Positions 48,601-59,194 of a DNA stretch of 64,000 nucleotides are shown piece by piece. The stretch comes from Brachypodium distachyon (lineage: Eukaryota > Streptophyta > Magnoliopsida > Poales > Poaceae). A program made the position numbers and the translations under genes. The number at the start of each line of letters is the position of its first letter. Position 1 is the stretch's first letter. The notes under the pieces are model-generated. The model searched no databases and was not told the origin of the DNA. It saw only the letters and a program-made list of their open reading frames with translations. The stretch is from contig NC_016134.3 of NCBI RefSeq assembly GCF_000005505.3, positions 18,520,624-18,584,623 of the forward strand, given 5' to 3'.

Positions 48601-51600
48601 CCTCTCAATCAATGGCGGACACAGGAAAAAAATGTAGGTGTGGCGATGTTTACCCAGAAGAAAACCATGTACAATACCAATTCACTAAAATAGTGTATAT
48701 GTTGTTCTGTATTCAACAAATGTAGTAAAGAATCGAAAAATAAAATACGAGTATCAACATAAATTATATGGACCATATACTAGTATATATATAGGGTTAT
48801 CGGCCAGATTTTAGGTCTGGCGGCCACCGGAGCAAGCCATACTGCTGGGTCCGCCACTGCTCTCAATTTCCATTGCTCGATAATCCTTTCGCAGCAGGCC
48901 ATGCGATTTCGTAAGATTTACGTCATTCCGTGCCAACCAAACATATGTCATAACAAAAATATTAAACCAAGTTATCGGAGACCGCTGAACAATCAAATCA
49001 AAATCATCGACAAACATCGACGAGGATTCGCCCCATCCTTTCAGATCTCACATCCAAGAGCCGCCGAAATATAGAATAATCCTAAGTTCGGAAAATTCAC
49101 ATCGCAAGCCTTCAGACCATCCTCGGCCTTCAGATCCTATCTGGGCGGATAAGATGCAAGGAGAAACCCGTCTTCTTTTGCAAATAACCCCTTGGCGGCG
49201 CTGCTTTTCTGAGAACTCTTTGGCAGAGGGAGAGCACGTTCGCCTGGCCCGGGACCCCGGGTGGCTGGCGGCACTCGTGGGCTCGTGGCCATGTGAAGAA
49301 GGAAACCGACGATGGTGCCGCGAGCATCGTCTGAATGGAATGAGGGACGCGCGAGTGCACGACAGGGCTGAGCCTTGGATGGAGGCCACATGGAGTCGCT
49401 TCCAATTTCCAAACCATCCGCCCTTATGGCATTGTCTCGCTGACCCTGCACTTGTTACACGCCCTCTGCGTGTTTGATGAGATGCCACTGTTGAAACACC
49501 ACCGGTATCCTCCGTAAAGCGTTTGTCAAAAAAATCCTCTGCAAAGCGCCAATGCGGTAAGATATATGAAGCTTTTTGTTTTGTTGAAATTTATTGCATG
49601 TCAATGTCGCTCCTCTCATCCCTGTTGCTGAACAAAACATAGGAGTGGTGTACGTATAACAGAACTGGAATGGAGTTGTAGCTTGTAAGGCAGATTGCAA
49701 CACCTTATGTGTTTTTTAACCTGATTAGTGTAAAAATATCAATTCTTATCGCCTCTCAACTGCTGCAAATCTAAATTTCTGTAAAAATGGTTGCCGTTTG
49801 TAAACATAAGAAAAAGAACTGTTGGGAAGGTCCCTGAACTACTATGACTTGTGCACTGCAGCACTATGATTGACAAGAACTGGATGTATAGGTCCTTACG
49901 AATTCCAATTTTTATTTTTTATCAGAATTAAAAGAACAGTTGACCAAAACACCATGCCGATGGAGATGCCTTTTCATTTATCTATTCTGTTTTCCAAGAA
50001 TACTCATGATTAATTTAATCTGTTTCCATCGTTTTTAGGTCTATAAAACAACTGAGTATACTTTATCCAAGGAAATGGCAGAGCAAGCGAGTCATATCTT
50101 AAAGAGATGTCGGGGGCTTCCGCTTGCCATATCCACAATAGGTGGTCTCCTAGCCAACAGGCCCAAGACAAGCATGGAATGGATGAAGTTGCATGAACAC
50201 CTTGGAGCAGAGCTTGAGTCAGATCTCCGCAACATCACTAGAGTGATTGTCTCAAGTTATGATGGCTTGCCGTATCACTTAAAATCAATCTTCCTATACC
50301 TCAGTATATTCCCTGAGAACCATGAGATCAGATGCACCCGTCTATTGAGACGGTGGATGGCAGAGGGTTATATAGCAAAGAACCGTGATATGCCCGTGGA
50401 AGAAGTAGGAGAGCGTTTTTACAATGAGCTCATCAACCGAAGTATGATCCAGCCTTCAAAGAAGAACATTATCCCTGGCGTGAGAGTTAATCGCTGCCGA
50501 ATTCATAGCATGGTTCTACAGATCATCCTGTCCAAGGCCGTTGAGGAAAACCAGCTCTTCATCATCGAGAAGCAATGCGATGAGGTTCCACATAGTAAGA
50601 TACGCCACCTGGTAGTATCCAGATGGAAGAGGAGGAAGGATAAACTAGAAAACATAAACTTGTCTTATATTCGATCATTGACGGTCTTTGGAGAATGCCC
50701 TGTTTCTCTCATCTCTCCTAAAATGCGGCTTCTGCGAGTGCTGGACCTAGAAGATACAATCAATGTGAAAAATGAAGACCTTCGGCACATAGGGGAGCTG
50801 CATCACCTAAGGTATCTTTCTTTGAGAGGAACAGAGATTTCAAAGCTTCCATCTTCTTTGAAAAACCTTCGGTACCTAGAGACGCTAGATATCCAAGATA
50901 CACAGGTGACAGAACTCCCTCACGGAATTGTCAAACTTGAGAAGCTACGTTATCTTCTTGCTGGCGTTGACTTCTCAAAAGATCTATTGCAAAAGGTGGT
51001 GCAGTCAAAGGTGGATAACCGGAAGACCAACCTGTTGGGAAAGATGGCAAACTTTCTTTGCTGCAACCGCAGGGATTATTGCAAGATTTCCAACATTGAT
51101 CAACTCAGTGTAAGGGCTCCCGAAGGAATCGAGAAGCTAAGAAACTTGCATATGTTAGTTGCGTTCAATGTTGGACATGGCAATGGTGTGGCAGCGAGGA
51201 TCAAGAAGCTGACGAACCTGCAAAAGCTAGGTGTTACAGCCACAGGTCTCACAGAGGAAGAAGGACATGAGCTGTGCAGGTCAATAGAGAAGCTCGATCG
51301 ATTGGAACGGCTTGAGGTGCGTGCTGATTCTCTTCAGTTCCTTGCCAAGATGAATGAATCAGCAACACCAAAGCATCTAGCTTCACTCAGGCTATTAGGA
51401 GGTCTATTCTTTTTGCCTAAATGGATCACTTTACTCAATGATCTGGTCAAAGTGAAGCTGCTAGGGACAAAGCTGGAGCAGGGGCAAGTTAATATCCTTG
51501 GGAACTTGCACAATGTGGCTTTGCTTGGCTTGTGGGAGAACTCCTACATAGGGGACTCTTTGCGATTCAGTAGTGGTAAATTCCCAAAGCTGAAGTTCCT

Positions 51601-51904
51601 TGACATGGATGGTCTTGAGAAGATTGAAACTGTGACGATTGAGGAAGGGGCCATGCCTGAGCTTGAGCAACTTTGGGTAAACAACTGCAAAGCACTGCAC
51701 GACAGTGATGATGGCTTGTCTGGAGTGCCACATCTTCCAAACTTGAATGAGCTTCTTCTGAAGAAATGTGGTGAGAAGGAGAAACTGATGAAGAAACTGC
51801 AAGAGCAGGTCAGTGATCATATCAAGCGCCCTAAGTTCCTCATTGGCAAGTCCATTGTACCGACTAGCTCAAAGCCTAGCATGAGCGTGGTGGACGAGCA
51901 ATGA
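42673..51904 (+). CDS. CC-NB-ARC-LRR disease-resistance-type protein (NLR), 2 exons
   Basis: Exons 42673-43722 and 50039-51904 join in phase 0 to about 971 residues. The first ATG is at 42673; an upstream GTG in the same frame is not a likely start. A coiled-coil Rx-type N-terminus includes DVEDC at about 81-85. NB-ARC shows P-loop GMGGMGKSS (212-220), kinase-2 VIVVDDLL (279-286), RNBS-B GSRVIVTTR (305-313), GLPLA (376-380) and FLYLSIFPE (about 435-443). The MHD position reads IHS (505-507). Leucine-rich repeats follow from about 560 (LRVLDLEDT, LRYLSLRGTEISKLPSSLKN). Family members are intracellular pathogen sensors or helpers using ATP/ADP switching. The 6.3-kb intron splits NB-ARC between RNBS-B and GLPL. 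No stops or frameshifts are seen, so the gene is probably functional. Confidence 0.92.
45951..46015 (+). repeat. 34-bp tandem duplication
   Basis: ACTTTTACGTAAGAATTAGG followed by AGATCTCTGAT occurs at 45951-45981 and again at 45985-46015, separated by TGG. Confidence 0.9.
46240..46870 (+). repeat. GC-rich degenerate repeat block (GCAGCACCGG / CATGGCC units)
   Basis: Short phrases such as CTTGCAGCACCGGTGG, GCAGCATCACCG and ACCATGGCCACGCAGCACCG recur at irregular spacing; the last occurs in two copies about 48 bp apart (near 46640 and 46690). Three frames stay open because of the repeat, so the long ORF at 45981-46871 is probably not a gene. The flanks (GGCATCGGCCAGGCGGCC at about 46050, GAGATCGGCCGGGTGGGA at about 47057) could be element ends, but no duplication confirms it. 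Confidence 0.5.
48610..48859. mobile_element. hAT-type MITE with perfect 8-bp target duplication
   Basis: The left end CAATGGCGGACACAG and right end CTGGGTCCGCCACTG are inverted repeats over 15 bp with two mismatches. CTCTCAAT is duplicated exactly on both sides (48602-48609 and 48860-48867). An 8-bp duplication and CAGTGGCGG-like ends are hallmarks of the hAT superfamily. The 250-bp element has no coding capacity and lies in the NLR intron. Confidence 0.87.
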
Positions 51905-52500
51905 GGATCAAAGGCTTCCCCTGCCCTAAAAAAGGCTTTTCATAAATTATTTATGGTATTTTGTCATTTTGTGTATAATGTTTAGTGTATATATAAGTTA
52001 TCTGTCTGTTTCGTTTCACCTTGGGACAGAACTCCAATAACTACAAATAGCAGTCCAGTAAACTTCAGAAAGTGAAGTGAAAAAACTTATAGGTGGTTTC
52101 TGTGTTTGAGATTTCTACCATATGGTAGTTCTAACCAATGTTACTATGACCATGTTGGCATTCCTTTTTGTCGAATCAAAATTTTGTTTGTCTCGTATTC
52201 GCTTTACTTTTTTACCTGAACTGCAAGTGAGATGGCATCCTGTAATAAATACCATATCGAACAATCGATTCCAAACAGAACACAACAAAAAAGTTTTGTT
52301 GTCATGTATACTCTTAAGTTTATTTTGAAGTATATATTGCTCCAGCCAAAATTATTGAGTCTAGAGCGCAACCTTTGCAAAGAAGAGAACATTCTTTAAC
52401 AAGTTCAGCTCATATATTACTAATTAATAGAACAAGAGTTTACCATAGGAAGGAAAGATAGTCAGGCCACAAGCTGGCATCTATGCTTTTTATCGGTGCG
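51905..52500 (+). other. NLR 3' flank, no further gene
   Basis: AT-rich sequence follows the stop at 51902-51904. No canonical AATAAA was found close by; the CATAAATTATTTAT stretch near 51940 could serve as a polyadenylation region. There are no coding or repeat signals before the LINE remnant. Confidence 0.4.
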
Positions 52501-52689
52501 GTATAGTCTAGAAGAGATCATCAAGGATCTAAGCTAGAGAGTACAATACATGAACGTCCTCATTTGCGAATACTTTGGCATTGCGAGCAGCCCAAATACG
52601 CCATAAAATAATCAACAAGATGGAAGGCCATATTATGGCAGGCAGAGGAGGGTGTGTGTGTGTTGCGCAGCTTTGGCAACACCTCCACA

Positions 52690-53288
52690 CAGGGGCGGGC
52701 CTACAGCCCGTGCTACCGGGCTGTACCACGGGTCCATCCCAAGTGAAGGACACAGCAGATATGATAAGCCTAGCCTGATAGCCCCCCAAGGCCCAGCCGT
52801 CCGCGCAGCCCAGTAGGCCGAAGTGATCGCTCGGTGTCTCCCTGGTTCGATGCGTATCGATCAATCCTGGCTCCCGCCATCCCGTTGGTCTCCAAAAATC
52901 CTAGCTCGCTCGTTAGTCGTTAGGTTCGGGAAAAAAAAATCTCCACACCCAAATAGATTACTTTTGGTTTGCCGATTCGTTCCAAAACATTTTTGATTGG
53001 TATTTATCTAAGAAAAAATCCCTCTGTTTCATGATTTTGTCTCAAAATTGCCCAAAAATTTCTAAAACACGTCTAGATGCATGTAATATTTCGACAAGAA
53101 TTATGAAACAGATGGTATATTTATCTAAGAAAAATGTATTTTTGTATGTCTTTAGACTTTTTTTGGAGACTAATGGTGTTTGGGCCGATGAGTTCATGCT
53201 TTTTTCTACCGTAAATTCATTGTCATCTAACAATTTAGTTTTGTCATAAGTTAGCCCCCTCCTTCGTTCATTCCTGGGTCCGCCACTG
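52690..53288. mobile_element. hAT-type element, 599 bp, with perfect 8-bp target duplication
   Basis: Begins CAGGGGCGGGCCTACAG and ends CCTGGGTCCGCCACTG, inverted ends of the same type as 48610-48859. CCTCCACA occurs on both sides (52682-52689 and 53289-53296). There is no transposase. A Stowaway-type element is nested inside it. Confidence 0.85.
53019..53115. mobile_element. Diverged Stowaway-type MITE nested in a hAT-type element
   Basis: TCCCTCTGTTTCATGATTTT at the left pairs with GAATTATGAAACAGATGG at the right. The interior GTCTAGATGCATGTAATATT and TTCGACAAGAATTATG matches the longer Stowaway subtype at 32262-32374. Both ends have drifted. Confidence 0.7.
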
Positions 53289-54407
53289 CCTCCACACGCC
53301 CTTCACCGGCGCTAGGCGCACCACCAGAACAAGGACAGGATGCGGTGAAAGAGTTCTAGAGTCCTTGACTTCTTCACATTGTTTATGATCGGCGACACCA
53401 CGAGGGAGAGCACCCCTGAACCCAAGGGACGGATCAGGTGATCGTCCGACTTCAAGGTGACTGGCACAAGCGACCAACTCAACGGCTGCTGCGCCTCCAC
53501 GCTGGGGAGGAGGGCGCAGACCTCACGGTGAGCCGCTTCACGGCAGCGTGAGACGTGAGAGCATATGCTCCCCCGTGGATGCAGGCGACGTCGCGAGGCT
53601 CCTGGAAGCCAGGCTCGTCGGCGTCATCGTCGCCGCCCCCGGGGAGGCCAGTCCTTGCCGCCGTGGGCCTGACCGCGACCCCCCGCGGATTCTCCTTTGT
53701 CGCCGCCAGCTGCGCCCCGGCCTGCTCCACCGCGGGGGTGGTTCGGGCAGTCCCTTGAGAGGTGCCCGATATCCCCGCCGTTGAAGCAAGCCCCGGCAGC
53801 GCGGCGCTCCTCGGGGCGCTGCTCGCGCTTCTCCTTGATGGTCTGGAGAGTGCGGCAGTCCTGCGCGTCGTGGGTGGCGTTGGTGTGGATGGGGCAGCGC
53901 GCGGCCGCTGCCGGCTCTGCTCGATACTCCCGCCGACGCCGCCTTCTTGGTGGGCCTGTAGGGAGCCCCCAGCTCCACGGCAAGCACTTGCTTCCCGTCG
54001 CATTTCCGGGAGCTCTTCTTCTCGGAGCCCTCCGATGGGTTTGCCGCTGCTTTGGCAGCAAGCTCGGGTGCCAGGCGCCCTTCCTCGGCCATCGCACACT
54101 TGTGCGCGAGAGCGTAGAGATCCCTTGTGGTCCGGATCCGGTGCGTGTTGAGCTTCTCACGCATCTTCGGGTCTCGGACGCTGATGGCGTACTTGTTGAC
54201 GATGGCGGCCGCTTCCGTCTCAGGGATGGAGTAGGAGAGGTTGGAGAACCTGTTGGTGAAGTCCCGCAACGTCTCCCCCAGTTTCTGCATGACCGTGTGC
54301 AGTTCCGCCATGGTTCTCGGGCGCTTGTAGCCGCCCTGGAACGCGTTCACGAACTGCTCTCGCAGGTCAGCCCAGGAAGCTATGGACCCGGCGGGCAGGT
54401 TGAGCAA

Positions 54408-57400
54408 TGTAAGACCCCAGGACCGGAATTATACAATTTAGCCCCAAATTGCTAGCCTTTGCATAATTCAAGCCTCAGGTTCTTAACCTACGATAAACAC
54501 CTCAATACATACACGCATTAATGTGCTCATCGCAGAATTTTGCAACATGAATATCATTACCAAAACTCTACAGAAGAGAGTAATCACAAAACTCATACAA
54601 GGAGCAGAATAACAAATATTACAAAGAGAGGACACATGTCCCAACATTACATCATTACATCAGCGGAAGTCGTATTATGCCCGAGTACGGACAAGAATAC
54701 AGCATGGCCTAAAGAGGCTGGAAGCTGGAAGGAAACCCGCCACAAGTCTCAGAACCCTGATCTGGATCTCCTGGCTAAACATTGAATCCAACGTCGTGCT
54801 CCATGAAGAAGCTACAGCTCACCTGCTCTGCTGGAACCTCTGAAGAAAACTACGTTGCAAAGCAACTGAGTACAAAGTACTCGCAAGACTTACGGGGAGA
54901 TCTATGCTAGCATGCAACATGTCTCAAAGGAGGGTAAAGTGAGGTTATGCAGCAACAGATATATCTGGAGAGACACACTAATGACATCGTCTAAGTAGAG
55001 GATAAGAAGCGTCTACCAAGTGAGGTGATTAACCTATTTACTAAACACCAAACAACACAATCCTCATATCACCCCCTCAACACCCTGTGAGGAAGCAATC
55101 CAAAGGACACTCACACTTAAGCAGTTTTAAGCATATCCAGAGAATAATCCCTAATTAGTAGTCAAGTGGTTGAGATTAAGTTGATTAAGTTCTCTATGAT
55201 CAAGTAATGACCAACCAAGTCGTCCATGACCGCGAACACGGTTTTACGAAAGATTTATCCCTGCAGGGTGTGCCAATTTACCCGTACACGTTCGTCCAAC
55301 CCTTGTTGCCACTCGAGTAGGAACACACAAAGACGTGTGTCGGCAGGATTGGACGACACGACGTTTCCAAGCCCCACAACTAATCCAGGGAACCACCCAA
55401 CTGAGTCTAATCCGAAACGAGAGTCCGGCCGAAGCGTCATATGGACTCAAGAGTTGCGAGGACAGCTGGTAGTGGTTCAGTGTCCGCAGAATGACCACTC
55501 CAGACTAGTGCCGCAATCCTATATGAATGCAAAGTACCAACAAATCTCCAAACACAACATCAGTGTATATGCGATATGCCAAATGGAACGCCCGAACTAT
55601 GTGGCCCCTGGAAGAGCTATGAAACGAGTACTAAGCCGAGGGGGAACCCATATATTCTCCCACAAGCGGTTAACGCGAAGTTTCTTGGGTCGGCGAAAAC
55701 GAGAACTCAGTCCTTAGGTCGGCGCCAATGGAACAAAACACCAATGCGTTAGAGCACGGCCTCCCATCGTTGCCTTGTTACAGTTTAATATCATATCACA
55801 GTTTAATAATTGCAATTTAGAACATAAAGTAGCATGTGGATGTAGCAATTGTGAAACCCTAGATATAAGGACACTAGACTCGCAACTAAACATGACATCT
55901 AATAACCAAGATATAGGGCATCGTGACAAGACTGAGATCGTAACTTAATGCAAGATTGAGGAAGAGGCGATAGGTATAATCAACATGGTCAAGGAAGGGC
56001 TGCTTGCCTGAAATACTCAATTGCCCGGAATTGAGCAAGAATCCTGAAAGAAGAACACAAGTGTAGTCGTCGTCGTAGGAATCGCAGACTAGCGAGCAAG
56101 AAGCAAATACACCACATAAAAAGAAAGTATAAGCATACAAGATACACATGGTAATTAACATGCGCAATCAAGAAATGATGCGTGACATAGGGATGATGCA
56201 TGACATATTAAGTATTCCGATCGTAAATCCGATTACAATTTTACCAAGTTAAATGGAGTCCAAAACGTTCTACACATAGCATCTATACAACTCCATATGC
56301 AAGTAATATAGTTTAATGGCTTAAATACACACAACAATGTTATAGTTGTATTAAGATGCATGACAATGACATGGATAGGTGCGATGCATGCTTTAAAACA
56401 AGAACAACACACCAAACAAACGAGTCGCACGGGGTTGCACACGCCAACGAGGTACCTGCAACTATCGACACTATCGATACATACACGGCATCTCATACAA
56501 CACATGAATATCGACAATCGCAACCTACGGGTCTACGCCGAAGAACGGTCGGCTCACGGGACGGTCGCACGTTATACCTTCGACTCGTTGCGGCGTCGCG
56601 TGGTAGACGAAGTAGTCGACGTAGAGGAAGTAGTCGTACGGGCGAGGTAGTCGTACACGTGGTCGACGTAGTCCAAGTAGTTGTTCACGTAGGCGACGTA
56701 GTCGTTCACGATGTAGCCATCGTAGGCGAAGTAGTCGTTCAATCGTCGCGGTCGTAGTCGTTCATGGCTCCGACTCAGAGGTTCGTCGGTCTTCACGGCG
56801 CACGGCAAGGTCTTGGGCAGCGGCACGGCGAAGCACACGCGGAGCGGCAGCAACAACGGTACAACAGTGAGCACACGAAGGTGCTGAACAGTAGGGCCCA
56901 CACGTCAGGATTTAATTAATTTTAGAAAACAGAAAAGAAAAGGGGAAAACGCCACGGGCCTGGGCTTGGGCGTGCTGGGCTGCACGGTTGGGCTGAGCAG
57001 GGCTGGAGAAGATGGGCCAGCAGGGGGCTCGGCTGGGCCTGGCGAGTTGGGCCGCAAGAGGTGGAGGCAGCGCGGGGGAGCAAGGCAGGCGGCGCCGGTG
57101 GTTTTGTGGGGAAAAAGAAGGGCAGAGGCAGAGAAGATGCGCTGCCGGCGGTGAGCTCGCGCGGCAGAGGAGCTGGCGACCGGAGGAGCTTGGCAGCGTG
57201 GTGGAGGAGCCGCAGCGACGGAGCTTGCGGGACACAGGAGGCGCACCGGTGGGGAGCAGCAGGCAAGGGCGCTCGGCGGTGAGGTGGGGCGCGCGCGGGG
57301 CCGACGCGGGCGACGCGCGCGACGGGCGCGGTGGAGGGCGGAGCAGAGGGAGGCGCGGACGAGGTGGAGGCGTGGGCAGGCGGAGCTCGGGCGGCGCGGG

Positions 57401-58137
57401 GAGCAAGGGCGGCGCCGGAGAAAAGGGGAGGCACGCGGCGGCGGACGCGGGAGAAGGCGGCTCCGGCGCAGAGGGAGAAGGGCGCGCGGGCGAGCGCGGG
57501 GCAGAGAGGCGGAGCAGGGAGGCGCGCGCGCGGGGAGGCAGCAAGCGCGCGAGGCAGGGGGGAGAAAGAGCGGCGCGGCGAGGGAGATAGGGAGAGAGAG
57601 CCGGGGAAGAGAGAGAGCTGCGAGGAGAGAAGGAAGCAGGAGGGGAGCTCGGCCATGGGAGCTCCAGGGAGAGAGGCCACGGGGAGATCGGGAGGAAGAA
57701 GAAGAAAAGGGGAGAAGAAAGCAGCGGCGGCAGCTTGGAGGAAGAGAGGAAGAAAAGAAAGGAAAAGGGGAAAAGCTAGGGTTTCGGTTTAGTGGGCTTT
57801 TGAGCCAACAAAAGCCTCAAACAAAATACTGGTTTCGCAATTTTTGATTTTGAAATAGATAATAGACAAGTAGCTAGGTCTGAATTACTTTTGTCAATAA
57901 CAAATTAGGATTTGTACAAAAATAATTTAAGCTTTTAGAATCACAACAAAAAACAAACACACACAACACAAAAGAAGTGACATTTCGTGCAAACGAATAA
58001 TTATTTCATGCAACATGATGCTAATGACATGACAACATGTTAATGATGACATGAGCATGACAGATGATGACAACAATTAAATTACAAAACAATCCAAAAG
58101 GGCTTAAAAGGAAAAGGGTTGCTTTCGGGCTGTTACA
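54408..58137. mobile_element. 3.7-kb TG...CA insertion in Gypsy gag; candidate solo LTR or LARD-like element
   Basis: It starts TGTAAGACCCCAGGACC and ends GGGCTGTTACA, with the 5-bp duplication AGCAA on both sides (54403-54407 and 58138-58142). TG...CA ends plus a 5-bp duplication indicate integration by an LTR-retrotransposon integrase. I see no long direct repeat between its ends and no gag or pol motif, so a solo LTR of 3730 bp is the simplest reading; a degenerate LARD is the alternative. 56940-57780 is a GC- and purine-rich block with long ORFs on both strands that look compositional. Confidence 0.68.
56578..56770. repeat. Degenerate GTAGTCG-type short repeat
   Basis: GTAGTCG or close variants recur at short irregular intervals (ACGAAGTAGTCGACGTAG, GAAGTAGTCGTACG, GGCGACGTAGTCGTTCACG). 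On the - strand this yields a Tyr/Asp/Asn/Val-rich frame. It lies inside the 3.7-kb insertion. Confidence 0.65.
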
Positions 58138-59179
58138 AGCAACCAGGTCCTCGCTGATCGTTTGAGAACCATCGGGAACCAGTTGGCCCTGACCTTGTCG
58201 TCGACGCCAATGGCGTGCATGCCCAACGTGTAGGTCAGGAGAAAATCCTTGGGGTTCACGGTCCCGTCGTACGTCCCGAGCGCCGGCGCTCCGCACTTGC
58301 GGGGCCATGTCACCCGGCGCAGCTCGCGAGTAAACGCGGCGCAGCCGTCCTCGGCGCCCATGGGAGCATCTTCCTGCTCCTCTGGGTGCTGACGGTCTTC
58401 TTCACGCCGGCGCCGGCACTCCAAGCGCTGGCAGAGGTCTTCCTACTGGCGGGCGTTCAGGACGCCTCGCGCGTCACCCCGTGTAACGGTCGGTGACGAA
58501 TCCGAGGACCCACGGGATCGTCGCCTCCTTGCCCTCCCACCGGGGGAGGGTGTTCTCCGTGCCCTGAAACGCGGGGCGCGTCTCCGCGTCCTGGGTTCTG
58601 CCCCCGGCCTGAACTAGCCGGGGCGCCCTCGCCTTGCGGCTGCTGGGTGGCGAGTGGGAGGAGCGCATCTAGCTCCGCACTCCATGCTTCATGCGCCGGC
58701 GTGCCCTGTGGTGGCTCGTAGCGCACCATGACACGCGCGGCCATAATGGCTTCCGCCGGGGTCTGGGCGGGAGGCTGCCGATTCTCCGACCGGCTGCCCT
58801 CCGCCCTGTCACCCGATGCCCTCGGATGTGTGGGGCGAGACTCCGTCGGCGTCGCTCGTGGCGCAGCTATCGCTGCGCGTCTTCGGCCCGCGAGTTGACT
58901 CGGTGGCCGGCGGTGTGCCGACGGCCGAGGAGGTGGAGGCGGCAGCTGTGACTGCTGCTGCTGCCGTGGAGGGGACCCCTGGTCCCCTTGTGCTTGTGAC
59001 GCGCGCGCAGCGTCATGGGACCGAGTGCGCATGGCGAGGGTGTCGCGCAAGTCGACCTGGGGTTCGTCTGCCTTCTAGGGCGGCATGGCGAGCTAGCTGC
59101 CGAAGACGTCGTAGATGAAGATGCCGGTGTGGATGACGATGACGCCGGCGGCCACCCGAAGCTCTCTGCACGCACCCCT

Positions 59180-59194
59180 ACCTGGCGCGCCAGA
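59180..59194 (-). other. Gypsy primer-binding site
   Basis: The - strand reads TCTGGCGCGCCAGGTAGGGG directly after the LTR end CGACA. This TGGCGCGCCAGGTAGGGG form is the usual primer-binding site of a large group of grass Gypsy elements. Confidence 0.78.

Larger units (their letters stand above)
43723..50038 (+). other. 6.3-kb NLR intron with repeats and GC-rich islands
   Basis: The donor is AAG|GTGAGC and the acceptor TTTTTAG|GTC. The intron holds GC-rich blocks at 44400-44600, 44960-45830 and 46240-46860 with open but unrecognised ORFs, a hAT-type MITE, and AT-rich stretches at 47200-48600. The motif GGGTGCGGGAGTTAGTACC recurs in near-identical form around 45337 and 45400. No intact gene was recognised inside it. 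Confidence 0.7.
52500..53370 (-). mobile_element. LINE ORF2 C-terminal remnant, split by a hAT-type element
   Basis: On the - strand, LPAIIWPSILLIILWRIWAA then RNAKVFANED (52529-52660) matches the end of grass LINE ORF2 proteins. Removing the insertion at 52690-53288 and one duplication joins it in frame to the upstream piece LVVRLAPVKGVWR, preceded by CEEVKDSRTL, which resembles the LINE zinc-binding region. The border with the Gypsy remnant lies somewhere around 53330-53400. Confidence 0.55.
53538..59050 (-). pseudogene. Gypsy gag gene, split by an insertion
   Basis: The N-terminal piece 59050-58457 is rich in Pro, Gln and Arg, like the disordered start of grass Gypsy gag. 58424-58138 carries APALGTYDGTVNPKDFLLTY and RANWFPMVLKRSARTWL, the beginning of the Retrotrans_gag domain. 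The domain resumes at 54407 with LNLPAGSIASWADLREQFVN and FQGGYKRPRTMAELHTVMQK, continues through LRDFTNRFSNLSYSIPE, and frays into frame changes after about 53900. Removing 54408-58137 and one AGCAA makes the two halves contiguous at ARTWL-LNLPAG. A frame break also separates 58457 and 58424. Confidence 0.82.

Noticed and set aside
48811..49017. 68-codon ORF on the - strand with WFNIFVMTYVWLARND
   Set aside because: Only a vague likeness to LINE C-termini; it overlaps the hAT-type MITE end and has no support on either side.
56912..57847. Long overlapping ORFs on both strands in the 3.7-kb insertion
   Set aside because: The sequence is purine- and GC-rich with few stop codons by composition; products are Arg/Gly- or Pro/Ser/Ala-only with no domain.
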